A program made the position numbers and the translations under genes. A stretch of 64,000 nucleotides of DNA from Pseudonocardia oceani (GTDB taxonomy: Bacteria > Actinomycetota > Actinomycetes > Mycobacteriales > Pseudonocardiaceae). Below the pieces are notes generated by a model. That model was not told the origin of the DNA. It did no database searches and worked only from the letters and a program-made list of their open reading frames with translations. Where the stretch lies: assembly GCF_019263585.2 (NCBI RefSeq), contig NZ_JADQDF010000001.1:2666001-2730000 (forward strand), read 5' to 3'. Positions 24,678 to 37,706 of the stretch are shown here, piece by piece (position 1 is the stretch's first letter; each line of letters opens with the position of its first letter).

Positions 24678-26926
24678 GAGGGGTCACTCTCCTTCTCGGT
24701 GGCCGGGACCGGCCGGGGTGCGGGGGTGACCCGCGGGATCATCGGGAGACCGCCCGGGACGGGCGACCGGTCGTCGGAGGGGTGTGCGGCGGCGGCCCCC
24801 GCGGGGACGCCGGCGCGGTGCGGCTCGGGCCGCATCGGCGGGCGCGGCGCGGGGGGCGCGCCGCGGCGGCCCGGATCGGCCTGGTGCGGGACGCGCGGAC
24901 CGGCCGGGACCGGCACCCGCGGACGGGGCGGGATCTGCCCCGGCCGCTGGGGCGCGCCGGCGGGGCGGTCGGGCATCGGGGCGCGACCGGACCGGTGGTC
25001 CACCGGCGGGGCGGGCCGCGGGATGCGGCCGGCCGGACCGGCGTCGACACCCGGGCGCGGGCGGGCGCCCTCGCGCGGGCGGATCGGCTCCCCGCGCAGC
25101 GAGGTGCGGCGCGGCTGACCGGCGTCGGGGCCCTCGTCGTCGAGGTCGTCGCCGCGCTCCGCGCTGGCCAGGACGACCGGGTCGGCGTCGACGGCCGCGT
25201 CGACGACGTCGGCACCCGTGGCCGCGCTGCGCTGCACGTCGGCGTTGAGCCACCACAGCGCCACCGGCGTGAGACTGATGAGCAGGGCCAGCGCGGGCCA
25301 CATCATCACGTCGATGTTCGCGTAGCCCAGCACCACCGACGCGCCGAGCGCGCACCCGAGCAGGACCGTCCACTGCAGGTGTCGGCGGAAGGTGACCAGC
25401 CTGTCCTGCGTGGCCGCGTCGCTCTTGGGGGTGACGACGAACTTCGCCGGGCGCCGCAGCAGCGTGGCGATGAGCGAGCTCGCGTAGATGGGCGCGGAGA
25501 TGACCGACATCGCCATCCCGCGCACGCCCGGCGAGTTCTCCTTCTCGTACGGGCTGACGTTGTAGCGCCGGTTGCGGATGTAGACCCACAGCTGGAACGC
25601 GGTGGCGTCGATGTAGAGCGCGAGCCACAGCTGCGGCGGCACGACGATGCCGGACACGCCGAGCGTCAGGTACAGCACGGCGTTGACCGAGCCGAGGATC
25701 CAGCCGATCGCCATCGACGGGTAGAACGTCGTGATCAGGACGTAGTGCAGCACCCGTCCCGGCGAGAGCCGGCGGATGCGCTTCCAGAACGGCCCGGACA
25801 GGATCTCGAACGTGCCGCGCGACCAGCGCAGCTGCTGGCTGAAGTAGTCGCTCCAGGACGACGGGCCCTCGCCGACGGCGACGACGTCGGGCGTGTAGAC
25901 CGACTTCCACTTCGACCCGGTGACCGGGTTGCGGCGGGAGTGGATCGCGAGCCCGGTGGCCATGTCCTCGGTGATCGAGTCGGCGAGCCCGCCGATGCAG
26001 ACCAGCGCGTCGATCCGGATGGCGTTGTTCGTGCCGACCAGCATCGGCGCCTGGTAGGCGTTGGCGGCGCGCTGGATGACGCTGTGGAACGGGAACTGCT
26101 GGCTCTCGGCGCCCTTGGTGACGAAGTTGTCGACGTTGGCGTAGCACTGCGGCCCCACGACGAACGCGACGTCGGGGTCGCGGAAGTAGCCGAGCATCCG
26201 CTCCGCGTAGTTGGGTAGCGGCACGTGGTCGGGGTCGACGGAGAGGAAGACCTCGTAGCGGTGGCCGTAGCGGTCGACCCAGGCGTTGTAGTTGCCGTGC
26301 TTGGTCTTCGCCTTGAAGTGCCCGGTCGGCTGGTTGTACTCCGGGATGCCCTTGCGACTGAAGTGCCGCACGCCCTCGGCCTGGCACATCGCGCGGACGG
26401 CGGGGTCGTCGCCCTCGTCCAGCAGCCAGACGTGGAACAGCCCGTCGTGCCGGATCCGGCGTGCGGCCTGCAGCGTGGCCTGCACCATCTCCAGCGGCTC
26501 CTTGCCGGGGACGATGGTGGTGAGGAACGCAACGCGCAGGCGGGGGTCCGGGCGCACCGGGACCGGGTCGCGGGCGAGCACCGAGGCCAGCGACAGCGAG
26601 AAGACGTTGATCAGCCGCAGGCCCTCGACGAGCGCGATGGAGGCGATGACGAAGATGTTCGCGACGACCGTCCACGGCCGCGTCTCGTCGATCTCGGGGG
26701 TGTGCGAGGGCTGCAGCAGCCAGTAGACGAAGGCCGCCTCGAACAGCACGTTCAGCGTGATGATCAGCAGCGACACCGCCCACGCCCGGCGGCCCGACGA
26801 CGCGTGCAGGCCGCGGTAGCGGACCCGGTAACCGGGGCCGGGCTCGACGATGTCGCCGGACAACCGGCTGAAGTCGCGAACGGCGAAACCACCGGTCTCC
26901 GGACCGATGGTCGGGCTCTCCTGCAC
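24674..26926 (-). CDS. cslA: Cellulose-synthase-like GT2 glycosyltransferase (CslA)
   Basis: This 750-residue membrane processive beta-glycosyltransferase has family 2 motifs complete for synthase activity: DEGDDP near 170, the SVDPDH DxD (Asp231/Asp233), TED (Asp321) and QQLRW (364-368). Two N-terminal helices (about 49-70 and 85-110) and a C-terminal cluster of five or so form the pore. The last about 160 residues are a Pro/Arg-rich, probably disordered cytosolic tail, long for the family. GTG 26926 was chosen because GGGGAGAAG precedes it; GTG 26959 is the alternative. It is the first gene of the csl-glx-GH6 operon. Confidence 0.92.
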   Translation of the reverse strand: MQESPTIGPETGGFAVRDFSRLSGDIVEPGPGYRVRYRGLHASSGRRAWAVSLLIITLNVLFEAAFVYWLLQPSHTPEIDETRPWTVVANIFVIASIALVEGLRLINVFSLSLASVLARDPVPVRPDPRLRVAFLTTIVPGKEPLEMVQATLQAARRIRHDGLFHVWLLDEGDDPAVRAMCQAEGVRHFSRKGIPEYNQPTGHFKAKTKHGNYNAWVDRYGHRYEVFLSVDPDHVPLPNYAERMLGYFRDPDVAFVVGPQCYANVDNFVTKGAESQQFPFHSVIQRAANAYQAPMLVGTNNAIRIDALVCIGGLADSITEDMATGLAIHSRRNPVTGSKWKSVYTPDVVAVGEGPSSWSDYFSQQLRWSRGTFEILSGPFWKRIRRLSPGRVLHYVLITTFYPSMAIGWILGSVNAVLYLTLGVSGIVVPPQLWLALYIDATAFQLWVYIRNRRYNVSPYEKENSPGVRGMAMSVISAPIYASSLIATLLRRPAKFVVTPKSDAATQDRLVTFRRHLQWTVLLGCALGASVVLGYANIDVMMWPALALLISLTPVALWWLNADVQRSAATGADVVDAAVDADPVVLASAERGDDLDDEGPDAGQPRRTSLRGEPIRPREGARPRPGVDAGPAGRIPRPAPPVDHRSGRAPMPDRPAGAPQRPGQIPPRPRVPVPAGPRVPHQADPGRRGAPPAPRPPMRPEPHRAGVPAGAAAAHPSDDRSPVPGGLPMIPRVTPAPRPVPATEKESDPS

Positions 26927-27115
26927 GCGGCTTCTCCCCGGGATCGACTGACGCTGCACAAGCGTGATCGCGTCGGTGACCCCGACCCGTTACACAGCAC
27001 AACGTGACGGAGGTCGTCCGGGTGCGGCCACCGCACCCCTCAGTGGCCCTCTATCAGGTGAACCCCTGCGTGCTGCTCCGACCGTACGTGACCATCACCA
27101 CAGCATGGACGCCAC

Positions 27116-27148
27116 GGTGCCCCCGGACGGGGAGAGTCCGGGGGCGCC
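27116..27148 (-). terminator. Hairpin downstream of catalase gene
   Basis: A 13-bp stem (27116-27128 with 27136-27148, one G-T pair) and 7-base loop sits 34 bases past the catalase stop on its transcript. There is no T-run, as is usual in high-GC actinobacteria. It also separates the catalase from the cslA promoter region, where I see no other gene (26927-27181). Confidence 0.65.
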
Positions 27149-27181
27149 GATCGGACGAACGGGCCTAACCGAAAGTTCAGG

Positions 27182-28636
27182 TCATCCGGTCACCTCGCGG
27201 TAGGCCGCCTCGATGCGGTCGCCGATCTCCTTGTCGATCTGTCGCCAGTACTCGAAGGCCCTGGCCAGCACCTCCGGGCTCACGCCGTCGGCGAGGTGCC
27301 CGGCGACGTTGTCGACGAGCCGCGCGCGCTCGTCGTCGTCGAGCACGTCCCGGACCATCGACGCGGCCTGTCCGAAGTCGTCGTCCTCGGCGCGCAGCGT
27401 GTAGGCGGTGCGGACCATCTCGCCGTCGGCGTACCAGAGGCCGGCCTCGTCGGTCAGCGCCGGGTTCGCGTGCGGGCCGCCGTAGGAGTTCGGCGCGTAG
27501 ACCGGGTCGGTCACGTTGACCGTGCGGCCGACGCCGTCCTTGCTGTAGCTGTGCACCGGCACGACCGGCGCGTTGACCGGGATCTGCTTGTAGTTGACGC
27601 CGAGCCGGGCGCGGTGCGCGTCGGCGTAGGCGAACCCGCGGCCCAGCAGCATCTTGTCCGGCGACAGCCCGATCCCGGGGACCAGGTTGTTCGGCTCGAA
27701 GGCCGCCTGCTCCATCTCCGTGTGGTAGTCGGTGACGTTCCGGTCGAGGACCAGCGTCCCGACCTTGATCAGCGGGTAGTCCGCGTGCGGCCACACCTTC
27801 GTGAGGTCGAACGGGTTGAACCGGTAGGTCGTGGCGTCCTCGAACGGCATGACCTGCACGTGCAGCGTCCAGCTCGGGCGCCCACCGCTCTCGATCGTGT
27901 CGTAGAGGTCGCGCTGGTGGAAGTCGGCGTCGGAGCCCGCGAGCTGGTCGCCCTCGTCCTGGGTGAGGAACTCGATGCCCTGGTCGGTCTTGTAGTGGTA
28001 CTTGACCCAGAACTTCTCGCCGCCGGCGTTGGTCCACATGTAGGTGTGGCTGGAGTAGCCGTTCATGTGGCGCCACGTCCTCGGGATGCCGCGGTCGCCC
28101 ATCAGCCAGGTCAGCATGTGCGCCGACTCGGGCGAGAGCGTCCAGAAGTCCCACTGCATGTCGTGGTCGCGCAGGTTGTTCGCCGCGCGACGCTTCTGGC
28201 TCCGGATGAAGTGCTGGAACTTCAGCGGGTCGCGGATGAAGAAGATCGGCACGTTGTTGCCGACCATGTCGTAGTTTCCCTCGGTCGTGTAGTGCTTGAG
28301 GGAGAAGCCGCGCGGGTCACGCCAGGTGTCGGGGCTGCCCCGCTCGCCGGCCACGGTCGAGAAGCGGATCAGCGTCCGCGTGGAGACACCGGGCTGGTAG
28401 AGCGCGGCGCGGGTGAAGCGGCTGACGTCCTCGGTCGTCGTGAACTCGCCGAACGCGCCACCCCCCTTGGCGTGCGGCTGGCGCTCCGGGATGCGCTCCC
28501 GGTTGAACGCCGCCATCTGCTCGATCAGGTAGTGGTCCTGCAGCAGGATCGGGCCGTTCGGGCCGAGGGTGAGCGAGTGCTCGTCGCTCGCCACCGGTGC
28601 ACCGCCGTCGGTCGTGGTGTACCGCGGTTCGGTCAC
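27182..28636 (-). CDS. katA: Monofunctional haem catalase
   Basis: This 484-residue catalase of the small-subunit type carries the distal His in [34 protein letters not shown], the Asn in [11 protein letters not shown], and the proximal haem Tyr region [17 protein letters not shown]. The NADPH-binding PVHSYSKDG segment is also recognisable. It removes hydrogen peroxide in the cytosol. GTG 28636 has AAAGGAGA upstream. A perfect palindrome (28650-28663) lies 14 bases before the start, next to the ribosome-binding site, and may bind a repressor such as a Fur/CatR-type protein; none is encoded nearby. Confidence 0.95.
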   Translation of the reverse strand: MTEPRYTTTDGGAPVASDEHSLTLGPNGPILLQDHYLIEQMAAFNRERIPERQPHAKGGGAFGEFTTTEDVSRFTRAALYQPGVSTRTLIRFSTVAGERGSPDTWRDPRGFSLKHYTTEGNYDMVGNNVPIFFIRDPLKFQHFIRSQKRRAANNLRDHDMQWDFWTLSPESAHMLTWLMGDRGIPRTWRHMNGYSSHTYMWTNAGGEKFWVKYHYKTDQGIEFLTQDEGDQLAGSDADFHQRDLYDTIESGGRPSWTLHVQVMPFEDATTYRFNPFDLTKVWPHADYPLIKVGTLVLDRNVTDYHTEMEQAAFEPNNLVPGIGLSPDKMLLGRGFAYADAHRARLGVNYKQIPVNAPVVPVHSYSKDGVGRTVNVTDPVYAPNSYGGPHANPALTDEAGLWYADGEMVRTAYTLRAEDDDFGQAASMVRDVLDDDERARLVDNVAGHLADGVSPEVLARAFEYWRQIDKEIGDRIEAAYREVTG

Positions 28637-28649
28637 GGGTCTCCTTTGA

Positions 28650-28663
28650 TAGGCGTGCGCCTA
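28650..28663. promoter_or_regulatory. Palindrome between catalase and MFS genes
   Basis: TAGGCG-TG-CGCCTA is a perfect inverted repeat with 6-bp arms, in the 94-base gap between the divergent catalase and MFS genes, 14 bases from the catalase start. It is an operator candidate; it does not match the AT-rich Fur-type boxes I know. Confidence 0.42.
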
Positions 28664-29964
28664 GGGTTTCCCGGCGCCGTCGCGCGCAAACACCGCCCGC
28701 CGACTCCCGCCCGTGGTCCACGATGACGGCATGGTCACCACGACCCCGGGCGGTCTCGCGGGCTTCCGCACGGTGCTGGCGATCCCCGGCGTCACCCCGC
28801 TCGTGCTGCTCGCCCTCGTCGCGCGCATCCCCGCGTCCGCCGCAGCGATCACGCTGACGCTGCACGTCGTGCTCACCCTGGACCTCGGCTACGCGGCCGC
28901 GGGTGCCGTCGGCGCGGCGAGCACGATCGGCATGGCCGTCGGCGCGCCGCTGCTCGGGCGGGTCGTCGACCGGCGCGGGCTGCGGCCGGTGCTCGTCCTC
29001 ACCAGCGCGTCGGCGGCGGTGTTCTGGAGCGTCGCGCACCTGCTGGGCTACCCCGCGCTGCTGGTCGGCGCGCTGCTCGCCGGGGCGCTGGGGATGCCGG
29101 TCTACTCGGTGATCCGCCAGTCGCTCGCCGCGCTGGTGCCCGAGGAGCACCGCCGTCCCGCGTTCTCGCTCGACTCGATGTCGGTCGAGGTCTCCTACAT
29201 CGTGGGGCCCGCGCTCGGCTCGCTGCTCGTGATCGGGCTGGGCAGCACCGCGGCGACGTGGGCGGTCGGCGCCGGGTGGGTCGCGTCGGGCATCGCGTTC
29301 TGGGTGCTCGACCCCAGGACCCGCGCGGGCTCCGCGACCGACGACGACGGCCCGCCGCCGTCCGTGCGCTCCTGGCTCGACCGCCGGCTGCTCGGGGCGC
29401 TGCTCGCCACCTCCGCCGCGGTCCTCGTCGTCTTCGGCACGGAGCTGTCGGTGATCGCGAGCGTGCAGGAGGCCGGGCCGGTGTACGCGATCGCGCTGGT
29501 CAACGCGGTGTGGTGCCTGTCGTCGATCGCCGGGGGCTTCCTCTACGGCACCGCACGCCGGTCGTACCCGGTGTTCGCGCTGGTCGCGCTGCTCGGCGTC
29601 GCCACGCTGCCGGTGGCGCTGGGCGGGGTGTGGTGGAGCTTCGCGCTGCTGCTCGTGCCCGCCGGGCTGATGTGCGCGCCCGCACTGGCGGCCACGTCGG
29701 AGGCGGTGAGCCGGCTGGCCCCGGAGGCGGCGCGCGGCGTCGTCACCGGGCTGCACGGCTCGGCCATCACGCTCGGCGCCGCCGCGGGCACGCCGCTGGC
29801 CGGGGTGCTGGTCGACGTCGCGAGCCCGGCCGTCGCGGTCGTCGCGGTCGGGACGCTGGGCGTCGCGACGGCCGGGGTGGCGGCGCTGCTCGCCGGCGCG
29901 CACACGACGGAGCCGCCGCACCCGGGGGTCGCGGCGGCTCCGACGGTCCGAACGTGCGGGTGGA

Positions 29965-31080
<1,116 letters not shown>

Positions 31081-31177
31081 GGGAAGTCCTCCAGGGAGGT
31101 CGAGGGCGGGCGCGCCGGGCCCCCGGGTGGTCCCGGGCCTGCCTGCATGGTTGACCGGTCTGCAGGTCGACGACGGC

Positions 31178-31228
31178 GCCCGGTCACTGTGGCACGGAAC
31201 ACGTGTCCCGCGCCACAGCCGACCGGGC
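31178..31228 (-). terminator. Long hairpin after asd
   Basis: Downstream of the asd stop, two nested stems pair: GCCCGGTC (31178-31185) with GACCGGGC, and CTGTGGC (31187-31193) with GCCACAG. The inner part is imperfectly symmetric. It probably ends the ask-asd transcript and lies in the upstream region of the ABC ATPase gene. Confidence 0.6.
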
Positions 31229-31243
31229 CCTCGAACGCCGCGC

Positions 31244-32346
31244 TCAGAGCGTGGCCGCCACCGTCTCCGCGATCTCGTAGGTGTTGAGCGCGGCGCCCTT
31301 GCGCAGGTTGTCGCCGCACACGAACAGCTCGAGGGTGTTGGGGAAGTCCAGCGCCTGCCGCACCCGGCCGACGACCGTGGGGTCACCGCCCACCGCGTCG
31401 GCGGGCGTGGGCCACTGCCCCGCCGCCGGGTCGTCGCGCAGCACGATCGTCGGCTGCGCGCCGAGGACCTTGTGCGCCGCGTCGACGCCGACCTCGGCGG
31501 CGAACGTCGCGTGCACCGCCAGCGCGTGGGTGGTGACCACCGGGACGCGCACGCAGGTGGCCGACACCTTCAGGTCCGGGATGCCGAGGATCTTGCGCGA
31601 CTCGTTGCGCACCTTGAGCTCCTCGGAGCTCCAGCCGTCGTCCTTGAGGGAGCCGGCCCACGGCACGACGTTGAGCGCCAGCGGCGCCGGGAACGGCGAC
31701 TCCGCGGGCAGCCCGGCCGCGCTGATCGCCTCGGCGACGTCGCCCGACCGCTTGCCCACGTCCTGACCGGACACGGCCGACAGCTCGGCCTGCAGCCGGT
31801 CGATGCCGGACTGGCCCGCGCCGGACGCCGCCTGGTACGAGGCGACGACGAGCGCGGTGAGCCCGAACTCGCGGTGCAGCGCGCCCATCGCGGCCATCAT
31901 CGACAGCGTCGTGCAGTTGGGGTTCGCGATGATCCCCTTGGGCCGGTTCGCGGCCTCGTCGGCGTTGACCTCGGGCACCACCAGCGGCACCTCGGGATCC
32001 ATCCGGAACGCTCCGGAGTTGTCGACGGCCACCGCCCCGCGCGCCGCGGCGACCGGCGCCCACTCCGCGCTCACCTCGTCGGGCACGTCGAACAGCGCGA
32101 TGTCGACGCCGTCGAACACCTCCGGCTCCAGCAGCCGGACGGTGACGTCCTCGCCGCGGACCCGCAGCACCTTGCCCGCCGACCGCGCCGAGGCGACGAG
32201 CCGGATCTCCGACCACGGCACGGTCTCGCGCGCGTCGATGATCTCGATCATCGTGGAACCCACCGCGCCGGTGGCACCCACGATCGCCAGAACTGCGCCT
32301 ACCCGCCCCGCCGGCTCCGCAAGCTCCGCCGGCTGCCGTCCCCCGT

Positions 32347-32350
<4 letters not shown>
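31244..32350 (-). CDS. asd: Aspartate-semialdehyde dehydrogenase
   Basis: This 368-residue enzyme reduces aspartyl phosphate to aspartate semialdehyde for Lys/Thr/Met and diaminopimelate synthesis. It shows [15 protein letters not shown] near residue 23, the catalytic Cys in [23 protein letters not shown], and the [15 protein letters not shown] region with the catalytic His. The ATG at 32350 overlaps the aspartokinase stop (ATGA), the usual actinobacterial ask-asd coupling. The N-terminus has about 18 extra residues before the Rossmann start. Confidence 0.96.
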
Positions 32351-33612
<1,262 letters not shown>

Positions 33613-33799
33613 GCCGACCTCCTACAACCGGCGCGGCGGGAACTCCGCGCCCATGGGTCCGTCCGCCTGTGAGGGCGCTGGTCGGGTCCCGACAGTACCG
33701 GCCCGCCCCGGCTGCGCCGACCGGGATGACTGACACCACAGGAGGGGCGGCCGGCCGTGGGCGGGGCAGGCGCGGGGCGGCGTCGGGGTGGGGCCGGGG

Positions 33800-34102
33800 T
33801 CAGCCGGCCCGGCGTACCAGGCGCACGACGACCGTGGTGATCGCGAACCAGATCACCGCGGCGGTGCCGTAGTTCAGGACGACGGCGAGCTTGGGTTCGG
33901 CGGGCTGGAACAGGTCCGAGAGGCCGAGGTCGAAGGTGTCCGCGAGATCGCTCACGAGCACGGTGAGGCCGTTCTCCGGGTTCGCGTCCAGGAGGGTGAG
34001 GACGATGAACACCACCAGGACGAGCACGATGGCCATGCCGATGATCCGCAGGACGTTGGCCAGGGCGTCGATGCCCCGCCGCGCCGTGGTTCCCACTGCC
34101 AC
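33800..34102 (-). CDS. Small membrane protein, two predicted helices, unknown
   Basis: This 100-residue protein has one strong hydrophobic helix (LRIIGMAIVLVLVVFIVLTL) and a second near the C-terminus (NYGTAAVIWFAITTVVVRLV), separated by an acidic loop. I recognise no enzyme family. GTG 34102 follows a GAGGGTGG site; an ATG at 34144 would add 14 Arg/Gly-rich residues. It is divergent from leuA across a region with an 18-bp palindrome. The stretch from 33613 to 33799 downstream of it holds no gene that I can support. Confidence 0.62.
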   Translation of the reverse strand: MAVGTTARRGIDALANVLRIIGMAIVLVLVVFIVLTLLDANPENGLTVLVSDLADTFDLGLSDLFQPAEPKLAVVLNYGTAAVIWFAITTVVVRLVRRAG

Positions 34103-34180
34103 TCGAACCCACCCTCGTAGACCTGCCGGACGATGACGGCCCATGGTGGCAGAACGCGGAGCCGGGCCCTACTCGTAAGT

Positions 34181-34198
34181 ATCACCCGATCGGGTGAT
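34181..34198. promoter_or_regulatory. Perfect 18-bp palindrome upstream of leuA
   Basis: ATCACCCGATCGGGTGAT is exactly self-complementary with no spacer. It lies between the small membrane-protein gene and leuA, 57 bases before the putative leuA leader peptide. It is probably a repressor or activator site for one or both divergent genes. Confidence 0.55.
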
Positions 34199-34244
34199 CA
34201 GCCTGCGGGATGGGGGTTGCGGGCGTCCCGGGGGGTCGGGCTAG

Positions 34245-36167
<1,923 letters not shown>

Positions 36168-36173
36168 GTCCGG

Positions 36174-36770
36174 CTACGACGCCGCGCCCTCGGCGAAGAA
36201 CGCCGCCACCGCGGCCGCCGTCGGGAGGTCCGCGGCGTCGCGGAGGGCCCCGAAGGACGCGTTCCAGAAGGGGCCCTCCCGCGGCGTCCACGGCCCGACG
36301 TAGGCGTAGGGCTGCGGGTGGCCGCCGTCGCCGGGCGACACCCCGAAGTTCACCTCGTCGAGGGTGAGCGCGAGGTCGAAGTGCTCGGGCCACAGCACGG
36401 GTTCGACGCCGGGGGCGAAGGCGCGCAGCCCGGCGTCGCCCCGGGCGAACCAGTCGGCCAGCTCCGCCGCCGCCCCGGCGTCGACCGCGACCTCCTCGTC
36501 GGGGTCGACGCCGGAGGTGTCGGCGTAGACGCCGATCGGCGGGCCGGGGTCGACGCCCACCGCGGCGGCGAGGGCGCGGTAGGTGCCGGTCAGCGGGGCC
36601 CGGACGTCGTCGCCGACGAGCTCGGCGCCGTCGACGCGCAGCGACCCGGCGACGCCGCCGAAGCCGCCGGGCGTGACGCGCAGCCGGATCGTGCCGTGCG
36701 CGCGGTGCTGCGGCCCGGCGAGCAGGAGCTCGGCCACCCCGTGCAACGAGCGGCGGGTCCGTGCGTCCAT
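36174..36770 (-). CDS. Conserved actinobacterial hypothetical protein
   Basis: This is a 198-residue soluble protein that I cannot assign to an enzyme family. It begins with a helix (RRSLHGVAELLLAGPQ), then a beta-rich region (TIRLRVTPGGFGGVAGSLRV), and ends with LDEVNFGVSPGDGGHPQPYA and YVGPWTPREGPFWNASFGA. Similar proteins of about 200 residues are common and uncharacterised in actinomycetes. ATG 36770 has GGGAGG upstream. It converges with leuA, the stops lying six bases apart, and diverges from the nitrilase-like gene. Confidence 0.75.
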   Translation of the reverse strand: MDARTRRSLHGVAELLLAGPQHRAHGTIRLRVTPGGFGGVAGSLRVDGAELVGDDVRAPLTGTYRALAAAVGVDPGPPIGVYADTSGVDPDEEVAVDAGAAAELADWFARGDAGLRAFAPGVEPVLWPEHFDLALTLDEVNFGVSPGDGGHPQPYAYVGPWTPREGPFWNASFGALRDAADLPTAAAVAAFFAEGAAS

Positions 36771-36838
36771 CGGTCCTCCCGTCCGGCACCGCGTGTGCCG
36801 ACTCCGGAAGCCTGGCAGAGGCACCGCACAATGACCGC

Positions 36839-37687
36839 ATGCGGATTGCCCTGGCCCAGGTGGACGCCGTGCTCGGCGACGTCCCGGCCAACATCGAACG
36901 CGCCGAACGGGCGATCGCGGAGGCCAACGACGCGGGGGCCGACCTCGTCGTGTTCCCGGAGCTGTCGCTCACCGGGTTCTCGATGGCCGACATCGTCGAG
37001 GACGTGTCGATGCCGCTGGACGACGAGCGGCTGACCGGGCTCGCGAAGCAGGCCCGCGGCGGGCTGCTCGTCGGCTTCCCCGAGGCGCAGGCGCACGGCC
37101 TGCACACCTACAACAGCGCCGCCTACTTCGAGGGCGGGGAGCTGGTGCACGTGCACCGCAAGCTCTACCTGCCCAACTACTCGATCTTCGAGGAGCGCAA
37201 GCACTTCCTGCCGGGGCAGACCTCGCGAGCCTTCCCCGTGCAGGGCGGCAGGCACCGTGCGGCCACCCTGATCTGCAACGACGCCTGGCAGCCGCAGCTC
37301 GCGTTCCTGTCCACGCAGGACGGCGCGCTGATCATGCTCGTGCCGGCGGCGAGCGCGCAGAGCATGTTCCCCGAGCACTACGACTCCCGCGACTACTGGC
37401 AGGGCATCACCCGGTTCTACGGCCGGATGTACCAGCTCTACGTGGTGTTCGTGAACCGCGTCGGCACCGAGGGGCAGCTGCGGTTCTGGGGCGGCTCGCA
37501 CGTCGTCGACCCGTGGGGCGAGGTGATCGCCGAGGGCGTCGGCTACGAGGAGCAGCTGCTGACCGTCGACATCGACGTCACCGAGGTCCGGCGCCGGCGC
37601 CGCGGCATCCCGCTGGTGCGCGAGGCCCGGCTCGGCCTGCTGCGCCGGGAGATCGACCGACTGCTGGAGGAGGGCGGCGACCTCTAG
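36839..37687 (+). CDS. Nitrilase-superfamily carbon-nitrogen hydrolase
   Basis: This 282-residue nitrilase-fold amidohydrolase has a Glu-Lys-Cys triad: VVFPELSLTGF (Glu near residue 42), HVHRKLYLPNYSIFEE (Lys near 105) and LICNDAWQPQ (Cys near 145). The IALAQVDAVLGDVPANIERA start and the FEERKHFLPG segment resemble the glutaminase domain of NAD+ synthetase and stand-alone relatives. No NAD synthetase domain follows. The substrate, an amide or nitrile, is unknown. It converges with asnB 20 bases away, a possible link to amide-nitrogen metabolism. Confidence 0.88.
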   Translation: MRIALAQVDAVLGDVPANIERAERAIAEANDAGADLVVFPELSLTGFSMADIVEDVSMPLDDERLTGLAKQARGGLLVGFPEAQAHGLHTYNSAAYFEGGELVHVHRKLYLPNYSIFEERKHFLPGQTSRAFPVQGGRHRAATLICNDAWQPQLAFLSTQDGALIMLVPAASAQSMFPEHYDSRDYWQGITRFYGRMYQLYVVFVNRVGTEGQLRFWGGSHVVDPWGEVIAEGVGYEEQLLTVDIDVTEVRRRRRGIPLVREARLGLLRREIDRLLEEGGDL

Positions 37688-37706
37688 CGGGCCCGGTTCG
37701 GACCGC

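Noticed and set aside
26927..27115. Possible small gene between cslA and catalase
   Set aside because: Frames such as the one from 26964 are short, Arg/Pro-rich and lack motifs. Only a terminator stem is supported in the gap.
33613..33799. Small plus-strand frame upstream of ask
   Set aside because: It is a Gly/Arg/Pro-rich frame without a start signal or motif, probably untranslated DNA.
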